From Antedon mediterranea (Eukaryota; Echinodermata; Crinoidea; Comatulida; Antedonidae), in the NCBI RefSeq assembly GCF_964355755.1, contig NC_092679.1, forward strand, positions 7,440,001-7,504,000: DNA of 64,000 bases, in the 5' to 3' direction. Below the pieces are notes generated by a model. That model did no database searches. It saw only the letters and a list, made by a program, of their open reading frames with translations, and was not told where the DNA came from. The translations under genes and the position numbers were made by a program. Shown here piece by piece: positions 52,801 through 63,627 of this stretch. The stretch's first letter is position 1; the number at the start of each line of letters is the position of its first letter.

Positions 52801-55800
52801 ACACTGACAATGTTAATTACAATCGTGTTACTGTACTTTAGTCTTTGGGTATTAAATAACACACTTATGTTTAATCATGTTTTTATTTACGAGCTGTTTA
52901 ATCATTCCTCCATGATTTAATATACCAAACTTTATATTTATTTAGGTACAGTATAATAATAGTAGTACTTCAATCTCTTTTGGCATTATAGAGGGCGCTA
53001 GATAGATTTTAAGAAAGATCTCTATAATAAATGAATTTTTAAAACAAATTATCAAAAAAAGCTTTTCCATTATTGGGAATGAACATAAGCCATTTAATTT
53101 ATTTTTTTCATGACACTCTACTAAATAAACATACTTTTTCTTACGCAAAACAAAATAAAAGAAATTATAAAATTCTTCTAAAACAATATACAGTAGCATA
53201 GCATAAAACTAACTCGAAATAACGAGACAAGCCATGGTTGAACGTTTCAATCTTTATTTGATCATTCTGCATTACAGTATTTGTAGTTAGTTTATGCTAT
53301 GCTACTGTATATAGTCATTCTACATTACAGTATTTGGAGTTAGTTTATGCTATGCTACTGTATATAGTCATTCTACATTACAGTATTTGGAGTTAGTTTA
53401 TGCTATGCTACTGTATATAGTCATTCTACATTACAGTATTTGGAGTTAGTTTATGCTATGCTACTGTATATAGTCATTCTACATTACAGTATTTGGAGTT
53501 AGTTTATGCTATGCTACTGTATATAGTCATTCTACATTACAGTATTTGGAGTTAGTTTATGCTATGCTACTACTACTGTATATAGTCATTCTACATTACA
53601 GTATTTGGAGTTAGTTTATGCTATGCTACTGTATATAGTCATTCTGCATTACAGTATTTGGAGTTAGTTTATGCTATGCTACTGTATATAGTCATTCTAC
53701 ATTACAGTATTTGGAGTTAGTTTATGCTATGCTACTGTATATAGTCATTCTACATTACAGTATTTGGAGTTAGTTTATGCTATGCTACTGTATATAGTCA
53801 TTCTACATTACAGTATTTGGAGTTAGTTTATGCTATGCTACTGTATATAGTCATTCTGCATTACAGTATTTGGAGTTAGTTTATGCTATGCTACTGTATA
53901 TAGTCATTCTACATTACAGTATTTGGAGTTAGTTTATGCTATGCTACTGTATATAGTCATTCTACATTACAGTATTTGGAATTAGTTTATGCTATGCTAC
54001 TATAGTCATTCTACATTACAGTATTTGGAGTTAGTTTATGCTATGCTACTGTATATAGTCATTCTACATTACAGTATTTGGAGTTAGTTTATGCTATGCT
54101 ACTATAGTCATTCTACATTACAGTATTTGGAGTTAGTTTATGCTATGCTACTGTATATAGTCATTCTACATTACAGTATTTGGAGTTAGTTTATGCTATG
54201 CTACTATAGTCATTCTACATTACAGTATTTGGAATTAGTTTATGCTATGCTACTGTATATAGTCATTCTACATTACAGTATTTGGAATTAGTTTATGCTA
54301 TGCTACTGTATATAGTCATTCTACATTACAGTATTTGGAATTAGTTTATGCTATGCTACTGTATATAGTCATTCTACATTACAGTATTTGGAGTTAGTTT
54401 ATGCTATGCTACTATAGTCATTCTACATTACAGTATTTGGAGTTAGTTTATGCTATGCTACTGTATATAGTCATTCTACATTACAGTATTTGGAGTTAGT
54501 TTATGCTATGCTACTGTATATAGTCATTCTACATTACAGTATTTGGAATTAGTTTATGCTATGCTACTGTATATAGTCATTCTGCATTACAGTATTTGGA
54601 GTTAGTTTATGCTATGCTACTGTATATAGTCATTCTACATTACAGTATTTGGAATTAGTTTATGCTATGCTACTGTATATAGTCATTCTGCATTACAGTA
54701 TTTGGAGTTAGTTTATGCTATGCTACTGTATATAGTCATTCTGCATTACAGTATTTGGAGTTAGTTTATGCTATGCTACTGTATATAGTCATTCTACATT
54801 ACAGTATTTGGAATTAGTTTATGCTATGCTACTACTACTGTATATAGTCATTCTGCATTACAGTATTTGGAATTAGTTTATGCTATGCTACTGTATATAG
54901 TCATTCTACATTACAGTATTTGGAATTAGTTTATGCTATGCTACTGTATAGTCATTCTGCATTACAGTATTTGGAGTTAGTTTATGCTATGCTACTGTAT
55001 ATAGTCATTCTGCATTACAGTATTTGGAATTAGTTTATGCTATGCTACTGTATATAGTCATTCTACATTACAGTATTTGGAATTAGTTTATGCTATGCTA
55101 CTGTATATAGTCATTCTGCATTACAGTATTTGGAGTTAGTTTATGCTATGCTACTGTATATAGTCATTCTACATTACAGTATTTGGAGTTAGTTTATGCT
55201 ATGCTACTGTATATAGTTCTAGAAGAATATGTTATTTAAACATAATCAGTGCATCTATTGGTTTTATATACAGTTCAGTTACGGATAACCATTTATGCTG
55301 TTTTTAAAGAAAAAATTATTTTTATCAAACAAAGAATGAATGAATGGTTCCCTATTCTACGATGCAAACCTTTAATACGATTTATTTTGTTTTCTGTAGA
55401 AAAAACACAAATTTATCGACTTACTGTATCATCAATAATTATCGTGCTAGTGTAAATGGACCACCTTACTTGCCATTTTAACCATGTTTTTGTTACAGTT
55501 TGATTCAACAGACTCTTTTTCTGTGTTGACCTATAAATTATTATTTTCTATGAAAAGCTAATTACAGAAGCCTAGGTGTAAACTTGACCTTCAGATTACA
55601 GACAAATTGGGATATCCATGCTCAACTAAGATAAATTTTTAAATTTCATTTTTGCCATTTGGGTACAGAACAGATGTCAGCCATGTTCTGATTGGCTAGT
55701 TTAACAATCTTTCACAAGCACCTTTAATACTATTACTAATCACATAAGGTTAATGTCAATAGTGTAGCCCACATTAGTGCTGTTGGTGTGCAATCCATGA

Positions 55801-56748
55801 TTGTGTTATTATTGCACGATACAATATTTTATTTCTGTGCTTATTTTTTCTTTTTTAATCGTTTATTATTTTGTGTGCATGTTGAGATATATTTTGAATG
55901 ATACAAAGAAGTATAAATAAATTCCTCCGGCAGCTGACGTAGGCCTAGAGAGGGTTTCTATAAGCGGTCTATAGATGGTCTTAGCGCTTAGCCGGCTATA
56001 ATTTGTGACGTAGCAAGTAGTCTTTATTATAGACATGTATGTACTGTTATGATTGTAAATTGAGCAAGCGTGATGAACATTACCTTGGTATTCTACTCGG
56101 AAAGTCAGCCCTTAATTTAATGTACGCGGTCTTTACTAAGACTGTTTTATAGCAATGGTCTAACTTTCTGATAAAGCCGGCTTTAATCGGGGAGTTAAGA
56201 CCATCAGTTAAGACGGTTTTATACTAGCAAAACGCGCCTGGTCTCTACTTCCTGCTAGCAATTTAAAGATAAAAACACAATTAATATTTTAATTTATTTA
56301 TAAATTAGGCCTAGGCCTATAATATTATTATATAAAAATAAATAGGCCTAGGCCTATGTATTCCTTAAATTTATATGCTAGGCCTAACCTAGCTAGTATA
56401 TGCCCTAATCCATGTAGGGCCTAGCTCCTTATGTTAGCTCTTAGAAAAAGCTCTTGAAAAGTAGGCGCCGGCAGCCGAATATTAATAATAACTTAGACAT
56501 AGCTAGGTATATTGTCTAGTAGTACTACTAGGCTAGGCCTACTACTTAGAAGCCGTAAATCGGCGTGATCTGGACGACGACGGTGGTAATGGGTGGGTTT
56601 GATGGTAGCCTACGATTTACATGCGATATATTCAATGTTGTGAGCTTCAACATCAAATTTTCCTCACCTGCGAGATTCCCATGTCATTGAGCTGGCAAAC
56701 ACCAGACTTTTCAGCTCTTTCGAGATGAGGATTTATCGAATTTCCCAT
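31841..56748 (-). CDS. LRRC57: Leucine-rich repeat-containing protein 57, complete, 5 exons
   Basis: Exons on the minus strand: 56668-56748, 51088-51223, 42755-43023, 33226-33411, 31841-31882. They join in one frame to 714 bp (237 aa, against about 239 in human). The start MGNSINPHLERAEKSGV is family-typical: Gly2-Asn-Ser is a probable N-myristoylation signal, so membrane association is likely. Leucine-rich repeats run from about residue 40 to 190 (LRTLDISKNKLTLIP, LETLSLTNNNITCFP, LRKLLLSGNKLKAFP, LDFLDLSQNMIACVP, ELNLNQNQ). The conserved tail PRLKVLRVEENCL, AVDGNLFEM, GYDK and YMERYTAAKKKMY is encoded by the last two exons. All borders are AG/GT with matched phases. Introns reach 9.3 kb, which explains a 25-kb gene for a small protein. 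The biochemical role of LRRC57 is poorly known. Confidence 0.95.
32370..32445 (-). mobile_element. Degenerate tRNA-like SINE head
   Basis: Reversed, it shows TAGCTTGGTAGCAT (A-box-like) and GAGTTCAATCC (B box) at normal tRNA spacing. In the LRRC57 intron 31883-33225. No cloverleaf is intact. Confidence 0.5.
35340..35582 (+). repeat. Degenerate tandem repeat, about 4 units of 60-73 bp
   Basis: Recurring cctatttttg(t/c)tt...gtgttcaa...tttatc(a/g)gaaatca blocks at 35340, 35413, 35481 and 35540. Confidence 0.6.
36455..36573 (-). mobile_element. SINE family A, copy 2 (intact cloverleaf head)
   Basis: Head 36503-36573 folds as a full 71-nt tRNA cloverleaf: 7-bp acceptor stem (GCCCCAG/TTGGGGC), 4-bp D stem, anticodon stem TCTGC/GCAGG with loop ATATCAA (nominal anticodon ATC), and T stem CCGAG/CTTGG. 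It is followed by the family body cgactttttctcattctcac. Most like a tRNA-Glu/Asp-type ancestor. The shared body argues for a SINE; a functional tRNA is unlikely but cannot be excluded. Confidence 0.75.
36819..36937 (-). mobile_element. SINE family A, copy 3
   Basis: The 364-bp-offset duplicate of the previous copy. Head 36867-36937 has an acceptor-stem change (GCCCAAG) and the same anticodon loop ATATCAA. Confidence 0.75.
37106..37328 (+). repeat. 55-bp tandem array, 4 copies
   Basis: Unit starting aacaaaaagcaacgtatttc and containing actgtggtccctaaatgaaa, repeated four times with very few changes (gta/tta, cct/cca). Confidence 0.95.
37416..37713. mobile_element. Foldback element inserted in a short tandem repeat
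   Basis: Inverted repeat with arms of about 75 bp (37416-37489 and about 37503-37577) around gaggcaaagccga, followed by about 135 bp bounded by atataacatc/ggtgttatat. The flanks on both sides are copies of the same short repeat (tatatacatctattgataca), so the insertion site was a small tandem array. A partial relative is at 42562-42640. Confidence 0.7.
40120..40315 (+). repeat. 68-70-bp tandem repeat, 3 copies
   Basis: Marker ggtcttatagctgtg at 40159, 40227 and 40297, with flanking agattcaatt(g/t)aagttcc and taaaagt(a/c)act blocks. Confidence 0.85.
42562..42640. mobile_element. Partial copy of the 37416 element
   Basis: Shares acgaatacaaaacattcatt and atttgtttta, then gtacta and ccaatcaaat, with 37551-37690. 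Confidence 0.55.
43400..43900 (+). repeat. Degenerate tandem repeat, about 6 units of 75-90 bp
   Basis: Recurring accagagatttataaa, aaaataggtcatact and aaagaatgtatcatttta blocks, in LRRC57 intron 2. Marker positions are about 43434, 43508, 43591, 43680, 43761 and 43835. Confidence 0.75.
44755..44815 (+). mobile_element. Degenerate tRNA-like fragment
   Basis: B-box-like CAGGTTCAATTCCCAATAAG with an upstream agtgatcaggacactc. The A box is weak. Probably an old SINE head. Confidence 0.35.
45128..45163. repeat. CATGGAG-class palindrome 4 (36 bp)
   Basis: 17-bp arms, beginning CATGGAGAAATAAGTTA and ending with its exact complement, around a central AC. The flanks show no clear direct repeat. Confidence 0.85.
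46850..47110. promoter_or_regulatory. GC-richer block in LRRC57 intron 2
   Basis: A roughly 260-bp stretch with clearly higher GC and several CpGs (cctcccacccaaatacgatg-like composition, cgtcccgagg, ggtcgggccgctgg) within a very AT-rich intron. It could be an enhancer, an alternative promoter or an old element. One minus-strand frame of about 48 codons crosses part of it without recognised similarity. Confidence 0.25.
49757..49794. repeat. Short hairpin, 15-bp arms
   Basis: CAATTATACTTGGAT and its exact complement separated by 8 bp. Confidence 0.8.
50628..50812. mobile_element. MITE family N, best-preserved copy
   Basis: About 185 bp with inverted termini: taagcatggttcctactaga at the left and, reversed, aaagcgtggttcccactagc at the right. 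Subterminal blocks acgcaagga / tccttgtgttgcgt and paired CCAAT motifs (accaatgac; gattggtcaa) complete it. Related copies: 13212, 20380, 23438 and 26955. Confidence 0.8.
53185..53214 (-). repeat. Inverted partial copy of the 53-bp monomer
   Basis: tacagtagcatagcat and aaactaactc form the reverse complement of the core of the adjacent satellite unit, with one inserted A, about 50 bp before the array starts. Confidence 0.8.
53261..55217 (+). repeat. 53-bp satellite array, about 37 copies
   Basis: Head-to-tail repeats of a 53-bp unit (cagtatttggagttagttta, tgctatgctactgtatatag, tcattctacatta). Variation is limited to a few recurring sites: tacatt/tgcatt, ggagtt/ggaatt, and length variants at the ctactgtata junction (short ctatag form, long ctactactg form). 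Located in LRRC57 intron 1. Confidence 0.97.
56300..56570. repeat. AGGCCTA-rich patch in LRRC57 intron 1
   Basis: Several overlapping TAGGCCTA/AGGCCTAGGCC motifs (about 56307, 56344, 56380, 56418, 56530), again within a few hundred bases of a first exon. More occur just upstream of the start codon near 56761. Confidence 0.7.
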
Positions 56749-58219
56749 GATAAAACACAACTAGGCCTAGCCTACAGTAACAAATCTCGTCGGGATTCTT
56801 CAAAATAATTAGGTCAACAAGAAATTATTGAACTGTGACGAAAATGGAATAGTCCAAGTACCGTAAGTAGATTGACATTTTTGTTTTCTTTTAATATTTT
56901 TTATTGACAGCCACCATGCCAGCACACATGGTTTCACATGGTTGACTTAGTGGGGGTAAACTGCAGGGTGAAACTAATAGTGGTATTGGAATTGTATCTT
57001 GTATTGGATTGGGAACTTTCCTGGTCAACATAGTACTTTTGAATTGTATGATGAATGATAGAAAGACTGAGAAAAATCTCAACGCTCAAGTCTCAAGTCA
57101 AATATGACAAAAATGAATATCCCAGTTAAATCTCTTCATAACAAATCAAAATAAATGACAAACTGTTCTTTTTATGAAAAACTCTTTAGTGATTCAACAG
57201 TGCCTACAACCGGCAGACCATACAAAGTATATTGTAAAAATTAATTAACATTTGTTAAAAATATGTTTAATACTTTATATCATTACAATGTAAAAAGAAA
57301 CCATAATAATGTAATTATCAAATAAGACTGGTAATGGCACACATATTGTGAACATGAATTCACTATCAATATATTTGTAGCACGCAAATTTTCCTTGCCA
57401 TCATTGGTGGCAACAACACATTCACTCATGTAGGCAAATATCTTTTTTAGATTTGATTAGTATTCACTTTTTTGCTTGCATGGACGACAGCACAATTCAT
57501 TTTTATCGTTACAATATCACATTTTAAAGGGTAAATTATAAATATTGAATTGCTTCTCACACTAGTATGATCAACTGATTTATGGATCATTTCATTAGAT
57601 TTCAATTAAAAATCTCTTTTTATGAGATGTAATTCTATTTACTAAGCTTTTTGAAACCAAAATTGAACAATCGTTATTCATATGTGTACGTTTATATTAC
57701 AGGCACCAGAAGTTTTTTGCCCAATTATTTGTACAAATAAACCATAAAACTCTTTGATATGAGTTTAGTTTATTTCTAAATGCTGAGAACACATCACACT
57801 TAGTATGTGTACTAACACAACCACAACTAACCAGAACCTGGTGTGAACCAGGTTTTCACATTCACAAAGAATCATTTTGGTCAGATGTTTTGCCCTACTC
57901 TGATGTAATTTTTTTAATACTTATAGTAGTACATTGAGAATACTTGCGAAAAAATAGGCAAGTAATTCTCGGGTGGGACTCCCACCCACGACCTCCTGAT
58001 CACTAGCCTGGTGAGTAGGGCGAAACATCTGACCAATTACTCAACATCCTGACGCAAAGCTACTCCACAGTAATTACAAACAAGAATAATTTTGTAAAAA
58101 CATATTTCTGTTGTTTTTGAGTTTTTAGCATATGTGGCAGGTTGATACACGCATCTGGCTACAACATGTAAACATTTACATTGATTTTCACTTTTCATTT
58201 TCAGCTGAAACTATGTGCT
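56749..58219. other. Intergenic region between PPP5C and LRRC57
   Basis: The two minus-strand genes are tail-to-head. The stretch contains the LRRC57 promoter/5' UTR (not resolved) and the PPP5C 3' UTR. A minus-strand AATAAA (plus TTTATT near 57768) could serve PPP5C. A family C SINE lies at 57885-58080. No other gene is seen. Confidence 0.55.
57885..58080 (-). mobile_element. SINE family C
   Basis: Reversed, it starts ctgtggagtagctttgcgtc, has a tRNA-like middle (ggaggtcgtgggtgggagtc, B box degraded) and ends tcagagtagggcaaaacatc, matching the unit at 9463-9790. Confidence 0.7.
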
Positions 58220-61200
58220 TCACATAAAACCAAATAAGGAGCTTGCATATGCCATTGGTCGAATTTTTGGATGAGGCTAAAGAGAAATAAAATAATGTAA
58301 ATTTTAAAATCATCATAATGTTTTAAATATTTCAATAAAAGGTGTAATAATAATTAAAATATAAGCAAATTTGAATGCCCCTTTGTGAACTTTTCTCTTG
58401 CAATTCAGTTTTTTGACTGCTGTGAAATTAATTTATGTTTTTGTTCTTTTTATGTTGTTCTGAATAAAGATATTGTACATTGATATACAGTCAACTCCTT
58501 CTAACACCCTTTTCACATCTGCATAATGTAACAACTTGTAACCTGGTTTGTATAGTGTGAATACTGTTTTATGGAAAATCTCCCGGAAAAAAAAAACAAA
58601 CTGATGAGAGATGGTGTTTTTGTTCAGAGTTCTTACTGTGCGCGCATGAATTGCCCTGGTATTAAACTGACATAGTAATCAAATAGCGTGTAACTACGCT
58701 TTTCCTTCCGAAATTTCTTAGGGCTTGCGTATGCGTGTATGAAAACATGTAAATCTGTAAACCAGGAGATCAAACCTGGTTACAAGTTCGAAAAATCACA
58801 AAGGTCGGATTTTTAGGAAACTTCAAATTTTTTCCTATACATTACTGTTTTTATTTTTAAGTCGACATATTTTTTATGTACAAATTAGGTCCACATTCTT
58901 TAGTGATTTATATTGTATAAGTCAAAGTCACAATATCACGTGATAACAATAGTATAGTGCGTTTCTTTTGTATTTACTACTTACTACTGCTTCATATGAA
59001 GTAAATTTCGGTTCTAGATCTGATGACATCGTTATAAACGCTCCCTTGTTTCCCATTTGATCACTGGAAAAAAAACAATATTTAAAATTCAGATTTTCTC
59101 AATAGTAGTATTTAATCAATTTACAGAAAATTAAGAGGGGTACTTCCAAAAAGCAAAGGACCGAGGCAAGAACATAATTAACAATGAAATAATGGGTAAG
59201 AACAGAGAAAGATGAAAACGCATGGGATGACGAGAACAGACAAGGGCAAAAAAATATTTAAAAATGGTATAGTTATCGGGAAAAAAGTCAATTTATGAAC
59301 AAACATACCAGTAGTTGGGTGCAGAGAAAACAGTAATACATTTCTTATTGTGTGCTTCTTCATAGCCCTCTGGTTTCACCTCATGACTCCTGATTATATA
59401 CTTCAAATCATTCTTCTTCAAAAAGTTCTCTGTAACATCTGGACCAAACTGGACACCTACACCTCTCTTGCTTTGTGATCTACCTTTCTGTGGTTGTGGA
59501 TCTGACCATAGTAGCTCGCACATTATACCTAAAACAACAATATCAACTCATTAAACAAGCCTAAACTCTCCATTATCATTAGCACCTAAAACCTGGAACC
59601 TAACTCTCTCAATAACAAATGCATTAGGACTTGAACGAGGGACATCATTCTCAGTTCTTTAAAATAATTTGTATGTTGATTATCGCAAATCTTTAATACA
59701 TATTCTTTATCTATAAATTCACATGGAAATCTTGACATGGAATATATGGTCAAGAAAGAAAACTAAAAAATCGGATTAGAGAAAAATGACGCAGATTTAC
59801 CCGAGTCTGGTGGTTGTCTATTCCTGTCAACCTTTTTGATGTCTTCTAATGTTACTTCATCATTACTAAATAAACCACCATGCATTACCTGAAACACAAA
59901 TAAAGCCTAGCATTACCTAATGCACTGTCTACACTATCAAACTTTATGTGACAAAAAAAATGTGGGCATGATGTCTTATCACTTCCATATTTGGGCATAT
60001 CACTACCATATTGGGGCTTTGTTTGTAGAAAAACCTTAATACAACTGTAAGTAGGTATAGCTGGCAACAATTCTGTTGGTGTAGGTACAGTAGTTAGAGG
60101 GCGCTGTACGAGAGGCGACCAGGTTGTGGTGACAAACTCCTCATTGTTTTTCACTGTATCTTTTAACTTTCTGTGACTTTTTGTGTACTTTTTTATAAAT
60201 TTTTGTATACCACATTTGTGACAACCTAATGAATTTCCCCAGGGTTTGGGATAATCAATTTTTATACTGAATTGAATCATTGTGCCCATCAAAGCATTTC
60301 TTTTCTGTAAAAGAAAAAGAGTTTCTATGTTTGGTCATTATACAAATTGTTGCCATTTCACGCATCCATGCGGTATCAAAATTACACAAATTGTGCTGGG
60401 AAAATGTTAAACTACTTGTAAAAACCTCCCCGAGTTGTGGAAGGTGGGGGGATGTTGGTATCCGCTTTGCTAGTATATGTTATATTGATAGACGTACCAA
60501 GACTTTACTGTTAATACAGTGACATAGAGGTAGCCAATTATATACTTCTGTAAACAATTCTGCCATCTGTGCATTATATTTTGACTTAACTTCTCCAAAA
60601 AATCCATACATTTGATTCATCGTTTCACTCTCATGATTGCCTACAAATAATATAACAATTAGTTTCTAACATTTAAGTATTAACATTAATATTTGAACAT
60701 TCACATTATTTTGACCCCGGTCTGCACACTTCACTGTCAGGTCTAGAAACATTTTTCTATTTTACTTACAAAAAACAGGAATATAAAATAAAGATGATGT
60801 ATATATGTATCAAGTTAAATTTCGATTTTTTCTTACCTCTAGCCATGAAAAAGTGGTTAGGATAGAGAAGTTTAAAACCAAATAATGTTAAAATAACTTC
60901 AACTGAAAATGATCCTCGATCCACAAAATCCCCATTGAACAACTAAAGTACTCTATGTAAAGGAAAAAACACTTGAGGCATTTACATATCATGTGCTTTC
61001 AATTATCATACACTTGCTTGCTTTGAATCTTGGCACACATTATATTTATACATATTACTGAATATTAAAATGCTTTATTTGTTCGTTATCATAAAACAAA
61101 TAATCACATGATCTTAAACAAGTTTCTAATATTAATATATTTAAATCTAGTTTAACTAAGTATTATTATAGAAATTCTTAAAGATTGGCAAATATTAGTA

Positions 61201-63537
61201 CGATAAACAACAGATATAAATATAAAACAAAAATTAATATATATAGAATACACACACAATATTGCACAAAACTTAAGGTTGTAAAATGCAGTTACGAGTT
61301 ACAGGTATTTGCAACCAAATAATTTAAACTTTATTAAAACTACAAAATGGCTTATTAAAAGGCTATTAATATCATTTTGAATGTTTTTGAAAGACAATAC
61401 CTCTTTAAACAATTCTTTGATAGTGGAGTTTAGTAGAAAAGGATACATATGGATTTTGCTCAGAAGGTAGTCCGTTGATTTCAAAAATATTGACAAGGTC
61501 GTAGAATTGTCCATGTATGTCTCCACACACTGTAAACTTGCTCTTTTCTGGTACAGTTATTTCACATAATGATGGTAGTGTTTTCAAAACACTAAAAACT
61601 TGCAGTAGAATCTAAAAACCAAAAAGGATTGATAATAATTGGTTCAACTACTGCAAAGTAGATTTGCAACTGGGACCAAGTTTATTTTATTCCTATTCTG
61701 ATGTATTGAGAATAAGTAATTATTTGGTGTGACTCCAACCCACAACCTTCAGATATCTTCTTCTTCTGGACAGCATATTGGAGGTGTTCTTACCATATAT
61801 GCATACTTCCTGTGTAGTTTCTTTTCTGACTTTAGATGATCGATGAGTGCCTTCATAAATTCTAATGTCACTTTGTCATCTTTTATCGTCGGACCTTCAT
61901 ACTCATCTTCTATTACTATATAATTAAAAGAAATAAATAAATTACCACATAATTACTGTTACTTTGAGGTATTGCTATTTTGATTATTTTCTGACAAGCA
62001 TGATAAATTAACCTAACCTAATCATAAAATATTCTGTCTTTTGTTTTGTTTTATAATATATTGGGCGACCTCTTCAGTCAAAGACTGGTCTCCCAGAGGG
62101 CCCAGTTGGTGATCAGTGGCTGTGATGTACTAATAAACCGGGGTAACCCCCTACTCGTCTCGAAAGATGTACTAGGTTCCAAGTGCACACGAGCTAGTTG
62201 TGTACACTGGACCTGCAGTTTTAAGTCCTTATCCGTGAGGACTCTATCCGTTCTACCACCAGAACCATGGAGTGAGTGAGCCTCGAACCCCTGCCGATGT
62301 TATGGCTACGTAATTACGGTTCCACTGTCTTAACCGCACGGCCACTCAACTCACTCATGTCTTTATATTATACTGTTAAACAACCTTCCAGACGCAATGT
62401 CCTCTTTTTATATGTCTGTAGTGTTAAACATATATTGCACCTCATATGTTTTTGGGAAAGGATTTCCTAGGTGATTAGGGGGTCCCACAGAAGTGGTTCT
62501 GTAGTTTATTCAATTATGTCAACTTTTAAAGTGAAAGCTCAAAAGTTTTCAATTACAATTGTTCAATAATTACATTAATATAGGGCAACACATTTTTACT
62601 TACTCATATTAACTAAATCTAATGTGTCTACTACGGAGCATTTGTTAGAATCTACTGATATAGCTTTCTCAAATGCTTTCATTTGTACTATCTTTTTACA
62701 CTCTTGATATTTGGCTTTTGCGTCTTTGTCATTTGCTCGTACCTTCATCACCTAAAGAAAAGAAGTTAGACTGAAGTTATTTACAAACCATTATTAATAT
62801 AATGTAATAAGACAGATGAATTGTATACAAGAAAAATACATGTAGATGCACGGTATGTATATAACATTAATGAGCACATGAAAGGAAAGTAAATCTATTA
62901 CCGTTTCATAATCTTTGAGAGCTACTTTAAATTTGCCTAATGCCATATTTGCAGTCGCTCTTCGATAATATCCCTAAAAAATAAAAAAGCATTGATAACT
63001 ATGTAATGAAACATGTTAAAAATAAGCAATGTTTAATGTACTAACATATAAATTGACAAAAGCTATGTTTAGAAACAAAGTGCTCAATAAAATAAAGTTT
63101 TACAAACTCTTTAAATTTAAAGTAAATGATGTTGTTTCTTATTGCTTCGTAAATTTTACCGGAATAAATAAATTAATTGAAACCTCAATATTACAACTTA
63201 TACATACAACATCTATCCTCCCTATCACTACACCAAACCTTGAGGTGCAGCATTGGAAGGCACTAATGCATTGTCTGTCCTACTGCAATTATCTTCAGGG
63301 TTAGGTTCTGGTCCTATAATACTTAATAGCAGTAGGTAAATGGAGTATTACCGCTGAATTGGAATACCTTTATATAAGACCTGTCCAACTCCAACGCCTT
63401 GTCGGCATCGCAAACTGCTGCACCAAAGCATTCTGTCTTCAGGTAAGCTATACTCCTGTTACCATAGTAAGCTGCGCAGCATGGGTGCAGCTCTATTGCT
63501 TGGCTGTAGTGGTCAATTGCAGAATCAAACTTTTGAG
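58220..63537 (-). CDS. PPP5C: Serine/threonine-protein phosphatase 5 (TPR + PPP catalytic domain), 5' end beyond window
   Basis: PPP-family phosphatase with N-terminal TPRs that bind HSP90. Exons on the minus strand: 63368-63537, 62902-62973, 62604-62751, 61794-61915, 61447-61611, 60837-60942, 60498-60640, 59801-59888, 59309-59528, 58985-59063, 58220-58276. All have AG/GT borders and one frame; 455 residues are present, and comparison with the 499-aa human protein implies about 40-45 N-terminal residues in exon(s) beyond 64000. The TPR part includes [18 protein letters not shown] and [20 protein letters not shown]. Catalytic metal and phosphate motifs are intact: GDIHGQ, GDFVDRG, GNHE, MHGG, RSHE. 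The linker [15 protein letters not shown] and the C-terminal [18 protein letters not shown], including the autoinhibitory helix region, are family-specific to PP5 and exclude PP1/PP2A. Confidence 0.97.
59922..60025. mobile_element. MITE family T, half copy in a PPP5C intron
   Basis: The left terminus (ctgtctacactatcaaactt, tatgtgaca) and internal gggca(c/t)atca-like blocks match 1851-1987. The right terminus is missing. A long minus-strand open frame across 59885-60292 is intronic and not coding. Confidence 0.65.
61660..61770 (-). mobile_element. Diverged SINE family C fragment
   Basis: Contains tattctgatgta, ttgagaataagtaatta and gactccaacccacaaccttc, resembling 57900-58000 in the same orientation. 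In a PPP5C intron. Confidence 0.4.
62060..62357 (-). mobile_element. SINE family B, near full-length
   Basis: Reversed, the head reads gagtggccgtgcggttaaga (A-box-like) and ggcaggggttcgaggctcac (B box). The body includes ggtggtagaacggatagagt, cgagacgagtagggggttac and gggccctctgggagaccagt. It lies in a PPP5C intron; the inner part recurs at 7822-7920. Long plus-strand open frames here are by-products. Confidence 0.7.
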
Positions 63538-63627
63538 CTGAAAAATCAACACAGTTGATTATTAAAGATTATTATTATTTATTCAGGAAAACAATACAGA
63601 AGATCCAAGAGCAGCAATGAAGCCACT

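Noticed and set aside
53261-55217. CRISPR-like regular repeats
   Set aside because: The unit repeats with no unique spacers, in an animal intron; it is a satellite.
59885-60292. 135-codon minus-strand open frame
   Set aside because: It lies between PPP5C exons 60498-60640 and 59801-59888, which join in frame without it, and overlaps a MITE fragment.
62046-62470. Plus-strand ORFs of 77 and 64 codons
   Set aside because: Both fall on or next to the minus-strand SINE B inside a PPP5C intron.
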